From the NCBI GenBank assembly GCA_948567375.1, contig OX419759.1, positions 33,705,493 through 33,769,492 on the forward strand: a stretch of 64,000 nt of DNA, in the 5' to 3' direction. The position numbers and the translations under genes were made by a program. Below the pieces are notes generated by a model, which worked only from the letters and a program-made list of their open reading frames with translations, had not been told where the DNA came from and ran no database searches. Of the stretch, positions 11,823 to 23,880 are shown one piece after another. Origin of the DNA: Lunularia cruciata (Eukaryota > Streptophyta > Marchantiopsida > Lunulariales > Lunulariaceae). Numbering within the stretch: position 1 is the first letter of the stretch; each line of letters begins with the position of its first letter.

Positions 11823-12735
11823 CCTGTACAGTAACAGAAAAGAAGTACAGCTTTTCAACTCTCTGGCTTTTCTATTCTTTGTTCATCAAGTTGTATAAGA
11901 TATGAAGAAGCTTCAGGACACGTGAATGGAGCAAAGAACAGCTGCAGCGGAATACACCTGTTTCATGTTTCAGGTCGTACCTGGATCGAGTCGCTACTAG
12001 AAGGACCACGTCCACAAGTGTATTAGTAAGATACTACGTGCTCAACGACTGTTACGTTGGAGATCTCTAGCATCCAGTTGGTCTGCTCTCGCTTTTTAAT
12101 CTGCTGGTGTCGTGGGAAACACTTTCATATGCGGAAAGAGAATGTCTCGATTGGTTGAGGTTTACACATGTCCTTGTCCAACCCACACTCATGTCAGTTG
12201 GTTGAGGTTTACACATGTCCTTGTCCAACCCACACTCATGTTGGTTTTTCTTTTAAATCTTAGTGAATTTAAAATACAATTGCGATAGTATTGTTGAGAA
12301 CTTGTCTTCGACAATATCTTTTTGATTTCTGCACCGCGTTATGTGCGATACAAATCATCATAAAGTTATGTATGACGCAATTCATCATAAAGGTGCTTTA
12401 CACTTGTGTTCTAAGTTGTCTACTGAGCAGGAAAATTTGGGAACATCGAAGAGAACCATACAGAGATGTAGTTAAAATTCATTCTCACATTGACACGAAT
12501 GGTCAGGCTTCAACAACCCTATATATTCTGGCTAGAGAAGACTGCGATTTTATGTTCTGCTGTGCCTCAAAGACTGGACTTGGTACTTTGACTTTATTAT
12601 GAAGGAGCTGTGTTGTTGCGCTACAAAAATCGTTTACCATTCCCTGATAATCTTTGTTTCCACACGCGTAGCTGTACTGCTGCGAATCCATCTTTCAATT
12701 ACGGCTCTAGTGGGTACTTGTATCGGATACTCCCT
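11815..12735. repeat. Tandem module, copy 2, with internal 47-bp duplication
   Basis: It has the same landmarks as copy 1 but lacks the two dispersed elements. A 47-bp unit beginning TTGGTTGAGGTTTACACATG is present twice in a row (12151 and 12198). Copies 1 and 3 have it once in diverged form, so the duplication is private to this copy. Confidence 0.7.
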
Positions 12736-12894
12736 CGACCTCTCAACACACTTTTGACTTTTGAGTCTGAATTTATGTGATTTCTCAGGTGTGACATTGA
12801 CATGGTTGATTCTTTTAAAGCGAAACAATGTTATGACAAAAAGTTAACTAGTAACTCAATTCGATTGATATCTGATCTCCACACATAGGAAATG

Positions 12895-13050
12895 ACGCCC
12901 AACTCTTGGGTTGGGTTATTGGATTCCAGTCTCACACCTTTCAGAATAACAAAATATGACTCAAGCTTCGCGTTCGGGGCCAAAACCGCCCAAACTTGAC
13001 CAATGCTCGCTCACCGGCCCCCCAAGTCAACTGATCTCAAAGTAGAAAAT
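12895..13050 (-). pseudogene. Fragment of ROCO exon 1 (3' end of LRR), copy b
   Basis: It is a second, more diverged piece of the same ROCO LRR 3' segment, recognisable from AAAATATGACTCAAGCTTCG and the following GCGTTCGGGGCCAAA. Small insertions break the frame. It sits at the same relative place between module copies as the fragment at 11690, so fragment and module were duplicated together. Confidence 0.7.
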
Positions 13051-13924
13051 ACCCCGTACAGTCACAGAAAAGACGTCTAGCTTTCCAACTTTCTGGCTCT
13101 TTTTATCTTTCTTCATCAAGTTGTATAAAATATGAGGAAGCATGAGGAAACGTGTACGGGACGAAGAACGGCTGCAGCGAAAGACAGCTGTTTTGGGGAA
13201 GGTGGGCGTAGGCCACACGTAATGATGATGAGTGGGATCGATATCTGATCTCGAAGCACTGGAAACTTGCATCAGGTCGTACCTGCATCGAGTCGCTACT
13301 AGGACCACGTTCATAATTGTCAGATACTGCTCAACAACTATGCCTTAGAGATCATAGCATCCAACCGGCTCGCTCTCGCTTCTTAATGTGCTGGTGTCGT
13401 CAGGGAAACCAAGATATAAAACACGTTCATATGGGGAAAGGGAATGTCTCGATTGGCCTGGTCTAGGTTTACACATGTCCGTGACCCACCCTCAATCATG
13501 TCAGTTTCTTTTTCTTCTGTAAATCTTAGTGAATTTAAAAGACAATTTCCATAGTATTGTTGAAACCTTGTCTTCGACAACACTTTTCTGATCTCTGCAC
13601 CACGTTACGTGCGATACAATTAATCATAAAGTTATGTATGACGCAATTCATCACAAAGGTACTTTACACTTGCGTTCTACGTTGTCTACTGCGGAAGAAA
13701 AATTGAGAGCATCGAAGAGAGCCATATAGAGATGAAATTCATTGTATCACATTGTCATGAATGGTCAGGCGTCAACTATACTAGATACTCTGGATGAAGA
13801 AGATTGCGATTTTTTGTTGGGCCTCAAAGACCGGGCCTTTGTACTTTGACTTTCTTATGAAGGAGATGTGTTGTTGCGTTCCCAAAATAGTTTGTCATTC
13901 CTTGGTAATTCTTAGTGTCCACAC
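13040..13924. repeat. Tandem module, copy 3, broken at its end
   Basis: It follows the same order as copies 1 and 2 up to TTGGTAATTCTTAGTGTCC, then stops at 13924. The expected continuation (CACCCGTAGCYGTACTGCTG) reappears at 24423, so about 10.5 kb separates the two parts. A related stretch of about 30 bp is present on both sides (13893-13924 and 24395-24427). Confidence 0.65.
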
Positions 13925-14135
13925 AATCCAAGAGGGGAAATTCATTAAGAAAATAGCAAAAGAGTAAATTTTGAAGAAAAAAATTAAACTTTGAAGAAAA
14001 ATAAGTACTAAGATGAGAAATTGGCTAAGAAAACAATCATAAAATAAACTTTGAAAGAAGATAAATCACTAGATGTGAAATTTACGAATGAAACAATTAC
14101 AAAATAAACTTTGGAGAAAAAATAAATTTATTTTA
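13925..14135. repeat. Degenerate AT-rich tandem repeat (about 55-60 bp unit)
   Basis: About three to four diverged units contain AAATAAACTTTGAAGAAAA and GTGAAATT-like blocks. There is no gene. Confidence 0.6.
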
Positions 14136-17100
14136 GCAATGTGAATCAAATTTATTGCACAAAGCGAATCTGAGGAAGAGAGTCACTAGTCTCACCAAGC
14201 AATGATTGATTAAATAATTTGGAGTTTGTGAATATATTTTTGGATGATTTGCATAAAAGAGTACTCTTTATTGTGATATGCCTTTCAAGAATGAGTTATT
14301 ACTAGAGAGTGCGATAATGAATAGACCAATCTGCCGGCTTGAACATGTGGTTGAACATGCGAGCTTCTTCCGCAAGTCTTTTTCGCTTTTTTTCCGCTGA
14401 GAATATTCAAAGCTTAGCAAACCGAAAGGACACATTGACAAAGTCTGAAAGAACAGCCATATAACGCGTATAGCCTATAATCACTGGATACCCTATAATC
14501 ACTGGATCGTTCATTAGTAAGAACACAAAATGAGGGAGAAAACAGAGCAGATACATAATATTTGTTTTGTCATTTAATGTTCACCAACCGGAAACACATT
14601 AAGCATCCGCAAATCAAATACTCGGTAATGAAGAAAGTTACTAACGCCATAATGAAGAACCTTGGGTTGATCAAATCTTGAATGTATGTGGTCAAATCAT
14701 GAGTATCACGGTTTGTATTCGATGCGAGTACACCAAATTCCTCTAAAAATTTCCTATTAACGACTGGTTTTTCTCGAATAATAGAGCACTAAAATTTGAT
14801 GTGGGTGCATAATAGAATACAATTCAGAACTGTTTTACAGCGTAAAATATCAAAGTTCTGCATCCAATATTTGAGCATAGTTTCAAATTTGAATTTCTCT
14901 CTCATCTTCCACTGGTACCCGATTCAATCGAACCTAATTACAAGTCTTTATTCAATGAGGTAAGATTATGGAGAATCAAACTAAGCTTAAGAATATAGTT
15001 CATGGATTATACCAAGTAATTTACAGTTTTAAATCAATATTAAATTAAAATGGCGGGATCTGGAAATCAAACATATATAATCTAAACTCAACATTTCATA
15101 TTTGATTTAAAACCAAACGTATGGTTGAATATGAACTTTATATCGAGTTGGTTGTTTTTGTTCAAGGATTTTACTTCAAACAAAACTGGAGCTTAGACCT
15201 AATGATACGGGCTACGTACAAACGGCCAGTGCGAATGATTCGAGTCTACTGTTAAACTAAGCATGGATCTGACAAGTAACAATTGTTCCTGCAAGCTTAA
15301 CTGCAACTCGCTCCCGTTCAGAAACCAGTTGACACGATCACAAATAGTTATCTTTGGGTTCTTCGAGAACAGTCTGGTAGTTGATTTATGTGAATTGTCA
15401 GGAAAATTCTCGACAGAGGACTCCGTTTTTGTGGTTTACTTCGGAATTTAAATACGGTGAGTGCATTTCTTTCAAAGAACCCGACTCAAGAATTCAGATA
15501 ATTTACTCCTAAGTTCAAGAGCAATGAGGATATAATATTATCCTGGAGTGAGTAACATTCACAAACAGTATAGTTTTCATGCACTAAAACGAAACAATCG
15601 TCCTCCTGGCGAAACAACGGATTAATTTAAGAGAAGATAATGCTCCCAGAGTCTCCTCATACAAATTTCTCGAATATCGCGGTGTCTGGGTGCTTCCATT
15701 TGGTGCTTGGTAGTCATCAATATAGGCTACATTAGCTTAGGAGAATACTGCTCATTTGATAGGATTAGCCGAACAATATTCTGTATTGGGTATTTGATAG
15801 CCTGAAAAATTATTTTCTATAAATGGCCAAGTCAAACTAGAGATACAAAGATGAAGGCAGAACATGATCACTGTAATTAAGAGACATGTGTTAGTTGCAG
15901 TTGACATCCTAGCTTCGCACTCGAAGCTGACACTTTGCTTTGCCTCTCACCTTTCTGTGTCTGTACGTAATATCAAGTGCACAGGCTCTATCACTTCTTA
16001 GAAACAAGGGTGCCTACAAAGTTGGTTGGAATCAATTTTAACTCAAATTCAATTTACGGGAGATATTAATCTACCATTTGTACCAATCAGCTTATAGTAA
16101 ACCAAAAGGACGAAATATACTTGCATCTTGAATTTTTAAATGATGAAACAGTTCATTATGTGCTCTTCCTTCATAGACTGATACCTCCGTTTGGGGAAGG
16201 AATTCTGGAACAGTGAGCATACCAGGAAAGAACAACTTAGGGTGAATATGATTGTGTATCCTCTTTTCTTTCTTTCACATTCTCTGATTCCTTTGTTCAA
16301 TTCTCTTATTCGATGTACTGATATGAACCATAGGAAAAATTTGTCTACTAATTTCTTGTTCTCTCTTTCACTTCGGAATCACGAGGTTATTCCAGCAGGA
16401 CATTATGCAACGAAAAAGATACCGTTAAACTACACATAGTACGCAGCAAGCCTGTCGAGGCCCCTCCCACTAGCAGATTCTGCTTATAAGATTATTAATA
16501 TAAGTTGGGAAAGTACTTCTCTCTTGCGAGAAAAGGAGTTGCGAGACAAGGAGCTAAGCATAAACGATTGAATCATGGATCCTTGGAAATATACAAATAT
16601 ATAGCATCCTCACTACCATATTCATATTGAGACAGGTGAGTGAGTCCCTTCACGTTTTTCGTTGCCTTCTGCCCTCTCCCTTTTCATCACAAGAATACTA
16701 ACATCGTGCAAATTTAAGCCACCACCGAACTAATGTCTACTACTTTCTCACTGACTTCGGTGTGCATGTGTCCTTTGCATAAAGCAGCACGTTGGAAATA
16801 AATCAACCTTAGAGGCTTTTTAGAGGATTACTCTTATTGACATTTTAGGATCAAGGATAACCGAATTCAAAGATCAGCGTTTTTGAATCCATAATTTCTA
16901 CTAACTTAAAGTACAATCACCTTAAATGAGGAATAGACAAGTTGATACCTCAACGTAAATTGATATGCAAATTTCAATCACGCTGAATCCAACCAGCTTT
17001 ACAGATAGACTTTTTCTAAGAAGTGAATAAAGCCTACGCACATGAGGGGCTACTTACCATTCGAGGACAGATAGAGAAAAAGCGAAGCTAACATTCGAGA

Positions 17101-19180
17101 AACACATAGAGAAAGAGCGAAGCTAACGTGATCACAGGCAAAGCTACAGTTTTGTAAATGGGAAACTGTAAACTCACCTCACCTTCTCTGTTCATCCACC
17201 TCACCCTTCCTATTGTAACACTTTCAACCAATCAGATTTGCTAATTGTGTGTAATTGGTCGTTACCACTTGTTGTTCATGGTCATAAGATTCCTTTTACA
17301 TCATGTTTTAGCATTGTAACCAAGCTCATAGCATCGTGAGAGGGGTTTCATTGGTTTATTTGCACCCCGTATAGTAGCACAGTGGGGTGAGGTGGATGAG
17401 CAGGAAATGTCAAATGGGTTTACTATTCTCTCTTGGAATTCAAGCCACAAAAGATTCTGTGCAACAGTCTCCGAAGACTACTTAGTGCTTCCACTTGTTC
17501 TTCGAAGATTTTTATGACCAGGAGACCACACCAGTGAAACAATACTATTCCCCTCGGCCGGCAATAGCTAATTTCTTGGTGTGAACACGGAGGGAAATCG
17601 TAAGGTTATTTACTATTGGAGTTTACATATTTGTGCTTCTTTGTGCACTTGTATTCCATGTTACTTTTCGTTCTGTTTTTGCTTTTTGTGCGCTTATATT
17701 CCATGTTTACTTTTCGATGGTTATTTTATGGAGCCTGTTGGCCTTTACTTTACCGCTGGAATAACTTTGAAATTTCTATGTATCCTCAAAGATGGACTTT
17801 AAAAGGATTGCTCGCACGCTCATATGGACGGTAATTTTAGGACCTGTTGTATCGACGGAATGTCATCTATCAGTCAACTGAAAACATCACCAGCTTTTAA
17901 TCTAGCTTGCACGTTTACATCATCCCATAAACGCCCACAAGTATTAACCCCATGCATGATGCACATGGCAACAATGAGCCTCTTAACATATATCGTCCCC
18001 TTTCCCACCTTTGACATTGTCACAGAAAGGCAAGTATTTAAGCATGACTAAATTGCGCACTAAATCAGCCTGGCTTTGTTTGCAAATCAATCCATTTCCG
18101 CATGTTTATGGTAAACTTAGCTACATTTTCTTTGATGTAAAACTATATTATGATAGAATATCGCATGTTGGACTACTGGCGTCTTCAAATCCATATGTTG
18201 TGCTATTTACTTAAAGAGAAAAACGTAATACATTTAAACAAGTTAAGTCTCAAATCAAAGTTCTGTATAAAATATGATTTACACTTAATAACTTATTCCT
18301 TCTTCAAGTTGCCTAAGCGCCGGAAAGATATAAACCTGGACTCATAAAGTATAAATGTTATTCAACATCTTCAATCTACCCTAGCCGCTCTATTGATCTT
18401 CATCGCTATAAATTTCTTGCGGTTCCGTTCTCTTCACAAGGAAAATTCAAAAGAATAAGTTCTGAATGTCTTAAATGTCATGTCTAGAAATCTATAGGGA
18501 TTCTTCGGGTGGTTTATGCTGGAGCTGTTAAAGTGCGTAGAAACCCATCTCTACAAGTTGAGAACCAGTGCCATCCAGGGATGTCAAATCTCATCTTTCA
18601 AGGTTTGATACAACTGGGAACACATTACGCATTGCAAATCATCCGTGATGAAGAAAGTTCCTAATAGTATGAAGGAAGAGTATTAACGTTTGTGTTCGAT
18701 GCGCCAACATGTGGAATTCATCTTCAATTAACTATCAATAATCTGCTCTGTTGAAAATATATCATTAGATTATGTCTGCTTAAAACGCAATTCACTCTGA
18801 TTTTACGCGTAAGGTTTCAAGCACTGAACTGAATACTTATAAATTGTTGCACATTTGCATTTCCCTCTCATTTTCAAGTGATTGCCGATCAAACTAGACA
18901 CGATTACAAGTCTTTCTCAAGTGAGGTCATTTTTCAAGAATGTTGCTATACATGCATGCAACCATTTCCGTTCTTCTATATGAATTTTGCTACGTTTTGA
19001 TAAACTTTTAAACTTGCATATCACTTGGAATAGGCAGTTTGTGGCATATCTTCTATATGAAAATATATTCAGATTTCTTCTTTTTTAGATTTTCCCCATG
19101 ATATATATCAGAATTGTAATTGTATCAACCCAAAACTTATTCAAAAGATACATAAAATGTTTTTACGAAATTATAAATAA
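14136..19180. other. Non-coding stretch with diverged internal duplication
   Basis: I find no supported gene here. About 14540-14960 and 18580-18930 are diverged direct repeats of each other; shared blocks are AATGAAGAAAGTT / GATGAAGAAAGTT and GATTACAAGTCTTT / ATTACAAGTCTTT. Short tandem repeats occur at 14477-14510 (about 20 bp, two units) and 17058-17125 (34 bp, two units, ATAGAGAAAAAGCGAAGCTAA type). The few open frames are short and look random. Confidence 0.5.
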
Positions 19181-19184
19181 CTTT

Positions 19185-19372
19185 ACCGATACTATTGGGG
19201 CTTAGCCCCATTTTACCCCCTTCTGTCTTCCCTGTTCGGCTTGATGGGGTCTTCCAATTTTTCTTGTTTTCACACTTGGGGCTCAGCCCCATTTTACCCC
19301 CTTCCTGTCTTCCTTGTTCGGCGTGATGGGGTGGTCTTCCCATCTTTCCTGTTTTCACACGCGATCGTGTTT
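19185..19372 (-). mobile_element. Two-hairpin dispersed element, copies D and E in tandem
   Basis: Two head-to-tail copies lie in minus orientation: 19190-19272 and 19273-19372. Each has TGGGGCTTAGCCCCA or TGGGGCTCAGCCCCA (perfect or near-perfect hairpins), then ACCCCCTTC, then GATGGGGTCTTCC. Copy D also retains a GATGGG / CCCATC stem around a slightly longer loop and the outer CGCG box. No clear flanking duplication is seen. Confidence 0.65.
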
Positions 19373-19691
19373 TTGTCTTTGAAAATTATGGTTGTTGCGA
19401 GAATAAATTTATCCTTGCTAGAAACCCTAGTAAGAGTTCATCTCATGGAACCCGTTTTCACTCCAGAAGCCATTAAAATAAGGTAAGGTCTTCAAGCCTT
19501 CAAGCCTTTTCAAAAGGTACAATCTGTCCCTCGAGTTGGTGGAACGTGCGGAATATGGCCTCTAGTGGAATTGCCTGTACTCCAAGTGGCGACGGGAAAC
19601 ACTGATTTAAAGCCACGCTTGGTGATTCTGAGTCATTAATGCTGGGGACGTGTGATTAGTGCTTCCGAGTATTTTGAGGCAAAATTAGGGC

Positions 19692-19985
19692 CTTCGAAAT
19701 CTAAGCGCCATTGTATGAGGATAGTACATCCAGCTAATGCGTATCTCCTGATTTGAGGTTGGTGACTTCGCGACGCATACATGCGGGCAGCACATACAGT
19801 TAATTATCAGTGCATATTCTTTAGAGATTAATCACTTCGAAATCTAAGCGCCATTGGATCAGGATAGTACATCCAGCTAATTTGTACCTCCTGATTTAGG
19901 TTTAGTGACTTCGCAACTGCGGAGGCATGCGGACAGCACATACAGTTGAGTATTAGTGCATAGTCTTTATAGGATTAATCCCTTC
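19692..19985. repeat. 144-bp tandem repeat, two units
   Basis: Units start with CTTCGAAATCTAAGCGCCAT at 19692 and 19836. They share GATAGTACATCCAGCTAAT and GCACATACAGTT. The second unit is a few bases longer. Confidence 0.85.
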
Positions 19986-19989
19986 GGGA

Positions 19990-20660
19990 CCGTGATTGCC
20001 AGATTGGTGCGTTCATGACCAATAGCTCCTGCACGCCGGCTGCAGTCATGGCCGATTAGTGATAGCGAGTCAAGGATTAGTGATTTTGGAAACTCTCGAC
20101 TACCCACTTAGAAACTTTGGGGCCGGAACTTTTACCCATTGGCAGAAGATTTCTTTCTGTGGGAGAGTGATGTGCATTTTGGGTAAGCGTGAGCAGGAGC
20201 AGATCAGAATCCATGGGGTGGAGACCCACCAGTGCTTGGCACAGTAACTCCTTGCTGTTGGCGATGACTCTCTGGATTACTTGCACAGCGAGGTGTGTAT
20301 TGGAGTAGACACAAGTTTTGGAATCGTGCGAGTTAGAGTTAGGGAGTCGTGCGGGCGACTACCTCAAAGTTGCGACAGTATGCTTTATGCAAGGGTGTCG
20401 TTTCGAGATGGATTTGGACCAGAATTTGGCAGCTCAGTTTGCAGGAGTGCGAATCTTCTTCTGTTAGATAGACTCTTTGCAAATCCGCTATTTCTTCCTT
20501 TTCTATATTTCCTTGTGTGATTTTCTTCTTTTCTTTTGATGGTCTTGGATGTATAGTATCTACTTTGAGTCTCTCCTTCTTTTCCTTATGCGGTTTTCTT
20601 CATAAGATGTATTTCCATCAAGTCTTATATAATATGGGTGTACTAGTACGAGCGTGTCCG
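19990..20660 (+). other. Stretch with two short open frames, no recognised gene
   Basis: Plus-strand frames at 20059-20247 and 20281-20520 are open but resemble nothing I know. A different frame around 20340-20460 reads DYLKVATVCFMQGCRFEMD, which looks protein-like, yet no start or exon structure can be supported. It may be retrotransposon-derived. Confidence 0.2.
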
Positions 20661-20699
20661 AAGAACACGCCTTATAACGAAAATTGTTTTAACTATTTT

Positions 20700-20835
20700 A
20701 ACGAAAATTATTTTCTTTACTTTTTACTATCGTCCTGTGATCATTCTTGTCAGTAGCAGAAAAATTTAACGAAAGATTATTTTCTCTAGTTTGTACTATT
20801 GTCGAGTGATCATTCTTGTGAGTAGCAGAATTTTT
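20700..20835. repeat. 68-bp tandem repeat, two units
   Basis: Units begin AACGAAAATTATTTTCT (20700) and AACGAAAGATTATTTTCT (20768) and both end in GATCATTCTTGTCAGTAGCAG or its GTGAGTAGCAG variant. Confidence 0.8.
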
Positions 20836-21375
20836 TTACGGAAAGGACCGTCAACTAAACCACTGTCATCAAAGCAAATACTTGTGCCCACCTCCACATT
20901 TAAGTCAGATCGATCCAAGTCTCAGAAATCCTTGCTGACTATACAAAATCAAGGGGTTTTAGTAATGGGTAGCACTAAAAAGCTAAATAGAGATCTAGAT
21001 TTACCTCCAAAGTTCCAAAACATCAATGATTAGATTACATCGACCTTAACTTTTCAAAGACTTCTAGTAGCTGGTCCATAATTCATACCGTTCTCAAATC
21101 ACAAGAATTGATAACAAATTCTGCTTCTGTCCTCTATTGCATACTCAATCGTGGTGTCTGTGGTAGTCGAACACTTCTCTGCGATCTTAGTCCGAAAGTG
21201 GAAGAGACGGTAAAAGAGAGCCACAATACTGATGTAAAATGAGCTACCTGAACGCCTGTTGCGTGGACTCGCCTTTCGAAGGTATGTGGACGCGTATCCA
21301 GTCACTATCCTAATGGTAGTGGAAAACCAGGTCCATTGAGAGATTCACAAGATGGCGCACTCTAGAAAATCATGG

Positions 21376-21410
21376 TTTAGATCATGGTTTTAGCAAAACC
21401 ATGATCTAAA
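21376..21410. repeat. Perfect 16-bp inverted repeat with 3-nt loop
   Basis: The left arm TTTAGATCATGGTTTT (21376-21391) pairs exactly with AAAACCATGATCTAAA (21395-21410) around the loop AGC. No gene end is adjacent, so its role is unknown. It could be a cruciform-prone site or a remnant of an inverted-repeat transposon. Confidence 0.85.
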
Positions 21411-21710
21411 TTGTCTCTCTTATTCCAACCTTGATCTGACGGTAGATCCTTTCCACCATAAACCCGACCCATTCTGCTTGGACCCCTGTTTGAAAGTGGA
21501 AACGAGATTCGCGGTAGACTTGGGCGTCAAATTCGCTCAACTCGTGCTGAAGCATGAAATTCATTTATTATTCACAGGTGTGTATTTTTTATTATTCACA
21601 AGTCTTCGTTAAATGGTCACGAACACGAAAGACAGGTTGTAACAATGGGAGAATAAAAGAATATTTGCAATAACGACTTTAGTTGATGCACAGTTTATTC
21701 ATTTCTAACT

Positions 21711-22095
21711 AACTCCCGGGGTCTTCACGTGGTCCTCAACTTTAAGTTGTTCTTTCTCTCAATATTCTCCGACATAACACTCAATGCAATTCTCAATCTT
21801 AGGATAGAATTGCAAGTTGCTTTGTCCCTTGAAGTTTACAACTTCCAGGGTCTTCACTTGGTCATCAACGTTAAGCTGTTCGTTCACTCAATATTCTACA
21901 ACGAGCACCGGATGCAATTCTCAATTCGACTGATAGAATTGCAAGTTTCTTTGTTCGTTGATGTTTAGAACTCCCAAGGTCTTCACTTGGTGATCAACGT
22001 TAGGTTGTTATTTCACTCAATATTCTACAACATAACACTGGATGTAATTTTACCAAAACAATTGCAAGTTGCTTGGTTCATTGATATAAGTTGGC
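21711..22095. repeat. 129-bp minisatellite, three units
   Basis: Units start at 21711, 21840 and 21969 with AACTYCCRRGGTCTTCAC. Each contains CACTCAATATTCT or CTCTCAATATTCT and GAATTGCAAGTT or a variant. Spacing is exactly 129 bp both times. The third unit is the most diverged at its end. Confidence 0.85.
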
Positions 22096-22377
22096 TCTAA
22101 ATTTGCTACACGTTCTGATCATCGGGTTTAGGCGCACCTTTCAGTGAGAGTACACCCGTTGAGCTGTCAAGTACCCAAATATGATGAAGTTAGATAGCGA
22201 CGAAGCAGTATGCTGATATGTAAATATGCAAACGAATTTTCAATGCCCCAGTGCGCACCCATGACACCGTTCACCCAAAAGCATCGCGTTTGATTTTGTA
22301 ATCAGAAGAATAGGACAAACTCGGTGTTTAATTCAACTCAATTGTCTAACATGGAACGCAGCTCATCTCAACGCCAC

Positions 22378-22405
22378 CCTAAACCCTAACCCTAACCCTA
22401 AACCT
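22378..22405. repeat. Interstitial telomere-like repeat
   Basis: Four consecutive units of CCCTAAA/CCCTAA type are present, mixing the plant heptamer with the hexamer. Such short tracts are common inside plant chromosomes, often near gene starts or at repaired breaks. There is no sign of a true chromosome end. Confidence 0.8.
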
Positions 22406-22499
22406 TTGTTTGTATTAGAAGATCGGGGATTAACCTATTTAGGTAAAAAGCATTAAGATACTAATGAGCGCACTAAAATACCCTACAACTGGAACTTGA

Positions 22500-22860
22500 A
22501 TCCTAAACGCCCTCCCCAATCTTGAGTGTCTCGAATCTTCCAACTCTTGCTAAGGATCATGGACGCCGCTACCAGCTTTCCTCGGTAGCTTTGCTTCCTT
22601 CCTCAATAAGTTCTTCCACTGAACTAAAACTTGTTGATGCGAAAAAAATTGCATCTGAAAACTGTGTCAGAGATGCAGAATCCACATCTGTCTATATAGT
22701 TAACGAACTCACCATCATCGTCATAAGCTGGCACGACTTGGGAAAGATAAAAGTCGCACAATGCAATGATCTTACTTAGGAAAGGCCTACTCAAGCATCT
22801 ACCTGAAGATAATATGTTTTCTCTCTTATATGTTCCAAACATGCTCCTCTTGCCATTGAG
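22500..22860. other. Overlapping open frames, no recognised gene
   Basis: A plus frame (22522-22779, 85 codons) and a minus frame (22624-22842, 72 codons, with ALCDFYLSQVVPAYDDDGEF) overlap. The minus frame looks somewhat protein-like and lies on the AQR pseudogene strand, downstream of it, but I cannot match it to AQR. Confidence 0.2.
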
Positions 22861-23054
22861 AAGAAACCGTTATAACTGTTTGTCCTCGTATCGGAACGGA
22901 GAGCTCAATAACTAAATATTTCGCATAAAAGCGTCAAAAAGGAATACAACCAAAAACCACCTCGGAAAAAGCTTTCTGAGTTTACAGAAAAGCTCACATC
23001 TGTCTGGGCCAGGGAACGCTGGGCTACTGAGATTTTTTGATTAAAATACCCGGG

Positions 23055-23880
23055 TACAAACTCTTTGGCAAAACGCCGGAAAAACATCCTCCCTGAGCAT
23101 CTCCAAGCCAGCACGTTCTCGCAAACGTGCTCCATGCCCCATTGACATCCTGGACGTATAAGTTAAAAATGAACCTAATTTTAACCCATAATCTTCCCTT
23201 CTTTTTAGCAGCTATGATGAGAAATGAAAATTTACATATTAGCTAAAAATGAGGCTAATCTTGAGACATAATCTTCCCTTCTATTTATCAGCTATGATGA
23301 GATATGAGAACTAACGCTTGTCTCGCGGCCCCGGGTTACGTCGAAATCAATCCTGTGATGAGCAGCGTGGAAATCGTGACAACTCAGTGACACTGAGATT
23401 GCATTCAGCTGAGAGACTGTTAAACCAGGAGACACTGTCGGAAACTCACCTTTTCGTTGACCATCAGGATTACATAGACATAACATGCTCGAATGAATCT
23501 GTAACCGGGTCGAAATTCGGCCACAAATTATCTTCTAGGTATTGACTAATAACTCCAAGACCATAACTCGCTGTAGCGGGGCTGTCTTGTTCCCACTGGT
23601 GAGAGTAAGTTCCGTCCTGTCCTGTATATGTCAACTACCAGCTCCGCATCGAACAGCGGCTTCGACCTCTCACATTTGGTAAGCGACCAGTTGGCCTCTG
23701 CAATTCTGGTGATTTTATCACGCTGAATCTCATTAAGCGTAATTGCCTTGCCAGGCATCGGTCCAAGCTTCTGCTCTACAGATTTTTCTAAAGTCTCCGG
23801 CAAAGGAACCACCAGTGGGGTGGCATTATCGGCAACTTTGCCCTTCTTGACATGCGTAAAGTTTCGACGGAACCACTGCC
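23055..23880 (-). pseudogene. AQR: Broken Aquarius (AQR, intron-binding helicase) 5' exons
   Basis: The minus strand carries, in order, AITLNEIQRDKITRIAEANW, KPLFDAELVVDIYRT, (frameshift near 23618) TELTLTSGNKTAPLQRVMVL, (frameshift near 23549) SQYLEDNLWPNFDP and FEHVMSM, (frameshift near 23472) ILMVNEK, then a GTGAG donor at 23449. This is the N-terminal helical part of plant AQR/EMB2765, a spliceosomal intron-binding helicase. About 320 bases further, 23060-23130 keeps CENVLAW and, in another frame, REDVFPAFCQRV, matching the next AQR exon. At least three frame breaks, and no helicase core nearby, make this a dead fragment. Loss of the 3' part is an observation; whether an intact AQR exists elsewhere is inferred from its essential role. 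Confidence 0.8.
23161..23312. repeat. 80-bp tandem repeat, two units
   Basis: Units at 23161 and 23241 share AATCTTCCCTTCT and CAGCTATGATGAGA. They lie in what would be the region between the two surviving AQR exons and the next sequence, after the first exon's donor on the minus strand. Confidence 0.75.

Noticed and set aside
9870-13924. Tandem modules as a protein-coding gene family
   Set aside because: Open frames are short and differ between copies; conservation is at DNA level only.
22378-22405. True telomere or chromosome end
   Set aside because: Only about four units are present and ordinary sequence continues on both sides.
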